Positions 34,694-36,229 of a stretch of 36,229 bases of DNA are shown one piece after another. The stretch is taken from contig CAIXXP010000222.1 of the NCBI GenBank assembly GCA_903923465.1, positions 1 through 36,229 of the forward strand, read 5' to 3'. The stretch comes from an uncultured Sphingomonadales bacterium. GTDB taxonomy: Bacteria > Pseudomonadota > Alphaproteobacteria > Sphingomonadales > Sphingomonadaceae. The position numbers and the translations under genes were made by a program. Positions within the stretch are counted from its first letter, which is position 1. The number at the start of each line of letters is the position of its first letter. The notes under the pieces were generated by a model, which saw only the letters and a list, made by a program, of their open reading frames with translations, searched no databases and had not been told where the DNA came from.

Positions 34694-36105
34694 ACATACT
34701 GCTGGTCGAGGATGATGCCTCGATTGCCATCGTCATCACCGCCGCGCTGGAGGCCGAGGGCCTGACGGTCAGCCACTGCGACAGCATTGCCGAGCGCAAC
34801 CGGCTGCTGGCCCAATCCAGCTTTGCCGCGCTGGTGACCGATGTGATGCTGACCGATGGCGACGGCATCGAATCGCTGGGGCTGGTGCGGCAATGGCATC
34901 CGGCCATGCCCATCATCATCCTGTCGGCGCAGAACACGCTGGATACGGCGGTGCGCGCGTCGGACACCGGCGCGTTCGAATATTTCCCCAAACCCTTCGA
35001 CATCGAGGAACTGGTGCGCACCGTGCGGCAGGCGGCCAGCGCCAGTTTGGAAGCCGTAATCGATGGAGAGGCCGAGCCCGACGGGCAGGGCTTGCCGCTG
35101 GTGGGACGCAGCGCGCCGATGCAGGCGGTGTATCGTATGATCACCCGGGTGCTGCGCAACGATCTGACCGTGCTGGTGCTGGGTGAATCGGGCACCGGCA
35201 AGGAACTGGTCGCCGAGGCCATCCACCAGTTGGGCCACCGGCGCGCCGGGCCCTTCGTGGCGGTAAATACCGCCGCCATCCCGGCCGAACTGATCGAGAG
35301 CGAGTTGTTCGGCCACGAGAAGGGTGCCTTTACCGGCGCTGTTGCCCGCCATATCGGCAAATTCGAGCAGGCGGCTGGTGGCACACTGTTCCTCGACGAG
35401 ATCGGCGACATGCCGATGCAGGCGCAAACCCGCCTGCTGCGCGCACTGCAATCGGGCTCTATCCGCCGTGTGGGCGGGCGTGAGGAGGTGGCGATTGATG
35501 CCCGCATCATCTGCGCCACCAACCGCGATCTGGCGCCGATGATTGCCGCCGGGCAGTTCCGCGAGGATCTCTATTACCGGATCAATGTGGTGCCGATCGA
35601 TCTGCCGCCCTTGCGCGAGCGGGCCGACGATATCGCGGCTCTGGCCCGGCACTTCCTCACTCAAGCCGCCAGCGAGGGGCTGCCACGCCGCCAGCTGACC
35701 CCAGAGGCCATCGATGTTCTGCAACGCCAGCCCTGGCGCGGCAATGTGCGCGAGTTGCGCAATTTCATCTACCGGCTGGCACTGTTGGCGCGGGACGACA
35801 TGGTCGATGTCGCCGGGTTGATGCCAATGCTGGCACAAGCGGCGCGCACGGAGGAGCCGAGTGGCCCTCCAGCAGACCTCGACACGGCGGTGGGGATGTG
35901 GCTGTCCGAGGCGAAGCCCGCCCACGGCACCATCTATGACAGCGCACTGGCCGCTTTTGAACGCCCGCTGTTCACCGAGGTGCTGCGTGAAACGGGCGGC
36001 AACCAGCTGCGGGCGGCGCAATTGCTGGGCATCAACCGTAACACCCTGCGCAAGCGGCTGGGCGAGCTGGCTCTGGATGCCGAGGCATTCGTTCGGCGCG
36101 GCTGA
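34690..36105 (+). CDS. ntrC: Nitrogen regulation response regulator NtrC
   Basis: Sigma54-dependent activator phosphorylated by NtrB. 471 residues in the canonical three-domain order. The receiver (1-120) has the acidic pair E-D-D, phospho-acceptor Asp51 in V-T-D-V-M and Lys in F-P-K-P-F-D. The AAA+ domain (about 140-370) has Walker A G-E-S-G-T-G-K-E, the sigma54-contact loop G-A-F-T-G-A, Walker B L-F-L-D-E-I-G-D, and [10 protein letters not shown]. The C-terminal Fis-type helix-turn-helix reads [25 protein letters not shown] overlap with ntrB implies coupled translation. Confidence 0.97.
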   Translation: MNILLVEDDASIAIVITAALEAEGLTVSHCDSIAERNRLLAQSSFAALVTDVMLTDGDGIESLGLVRQWHPAMPIIILSAQNTLDTAVRASDTGAFEYFPKPFDIEELVRTVRQAASASLEAVIDGEAEPDGQGLPLVGRSAPMQAVYRMITRVLRNDLTVLVLGESGTGKELVAEAIHQLGHRRAGPFVAVNTAAIPAELIESELFGHEKGAFTGAVARHIGKFEQAAGGTLFLDEIGDMPMQAQTRLLRALQSGSIRRVGGREEVAIDARIICATNRDLAPMIAAGQFREDLYYRINVVPIDLPPLRERADDIAALARHFLTQAASEGLPRRQLTPEAIDVLQRQPWRGNVRELRNFIYRLALLARDDMVDVAGLMPMLAQAARTEEPSGPPADLDTAVGMWLSEAKPAHGTIYDSALAAFERPLFTEVLRETGGNQLRAAQLLGINRNTLRKRLGELALDAEAFVRRG

Positions 36106-36151
36106 TGGCAGGATCATCGGCGCGGCCATCTACACCATGCCTTGCACAATA

Positions 36152-36166
36152 ATTTCTTGCAGAAAT
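36152..36166. promoter_or_regulatory. 15-bp palindrome downstream of ntrC
   Basis: ATTTCT-TGC-AGAAAT has perfect six-base arms. It lies 47 bases after the ntrC stop and 29 bases before the next start codon, in an AT-rich stretch. It is an operator candidate for the next gene; a terminator role is unlikely because the stem is weak and lacks a T-run. Confidence 0.35.
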
Positions 36167-36194
36167 GCCACAGGACTGTTGTATGATAGCCACT

Positions 36195-36229
36195 ATGGAG
36201 CAGCGTGGTTTTACCGTGTGGCACAAAAG
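36195..36229 (+). CDS. Start of next gene, possibly ntrY (truncated by window end)
   Basis: An ATG at 36195 opens a frame M-E-Q-R-G-F-T-V-W-H-K that runs off the window. Sequence alone is too short to identify. NtrY commonly follows NtrC in alphaproteobacteria, which is the only reason for the suggestion. No strong ribosome site is seen. Confidence 0.3.
   Translation, partial: MEQRGFTVWHK

Noticed and set aside
36163..36181. Sigma54 (-24/-12) promoter before the presumed ntrY
   Set aside because: TGCCAC and TTGT are seven bases apart rather than five, and the essential GG of the -24 element is missing.

Overview
The window is a contiguous stretch of a GC-rich (about two thirds G+C by eye) alphaproteobacterial chromosome, most likely Sphingomonadaceae. 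The evidence is the gene set and order: gap-pgk with a DhnA-type class I aldolase, ftsB directly ahead of pdhA and a lipoyl-fused pdhB, lipA followed by a COQ10/RatA gene, a fused ispDF next to cinA and dusB, and dusB-ntrB-ntrC. I cannot name the genus. The first 18 bases are the end of an Illumina adapter, so the left edge is a sequencing artefact that replaces the true start of gap.

Layout. 1-3.6 kb: lower glycolysis/gluconeogenesis (gap, pgk, class I aldolase). 3.6-9.2 kb: a small membrane protein whose ribosome site lies in a strong hairpin, thiE, an OPT-family transporter, a small exported protein, efp, an inositol-monophosphatase-family gene and tRNA-Leu(CAA). 9.4-13.9 kb: a lipid-related group with a large acyl-CoA dehydrogenase, a DUF2147 protein, a FadL-type porin and a MerR regulator. 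13.9-16.8 kb (minus): a secretin and a sedolisin-like S53 protease. 17-21.4 kb: ftsB, pdhA, pdhB, a short squalene/phytoene-synthase-like protein and an EF-hand protein. 21.4-26 kb (minus): gyrA, DUF952 and trmFO. 26.3-30 kb: an exported helical-repeat protein, beta-carbonic anhydrase (minus), lipA and coq10/ratA. 30.2-32.5 kb (minus): ispDF, an exported unknown and cinA, joined by GTGA overlaps. 32.5 kb to the end: dusB, ntrB, ntrC and perhaps the first codons of ntrY.

How the genes fit together. Much of the window feeds central carbon metabolism: triose interconversion, the pyruvate dehydrogenase E1 subunits, and lipoate synthesis, which supplies the cofactor for the lipoyl domain fused to PdhB. 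pdhC (E2) and lpd (E3) are not in the window. NtrB and NtrC form a nitrogen-responsive sigma54 two-component pair co-directional with dusB. The MerR protein, acyl-CoA dehydrogenase and FadL porin may form one fatty-acid/acyl-CoA regulon; this is inference.

I do not see an undescribed defence, mobile or biosynthetic system: there is no CRISPR array, transposase or phage gene. The most interesting non-gene signal is a family of intergenic repeats of about 180-195 bp (four copies: 1073-1264, 4918-5098 inverted and diverged, 9217-9398 rearranged, 30004-30196). One end carries a palindrome whose arms have changed together between copies. Other points worth a look are the hairpin at 3566-3618, several palindromic or direct-repeat operator candidates, and a run of T-ending codons inside pdhB.
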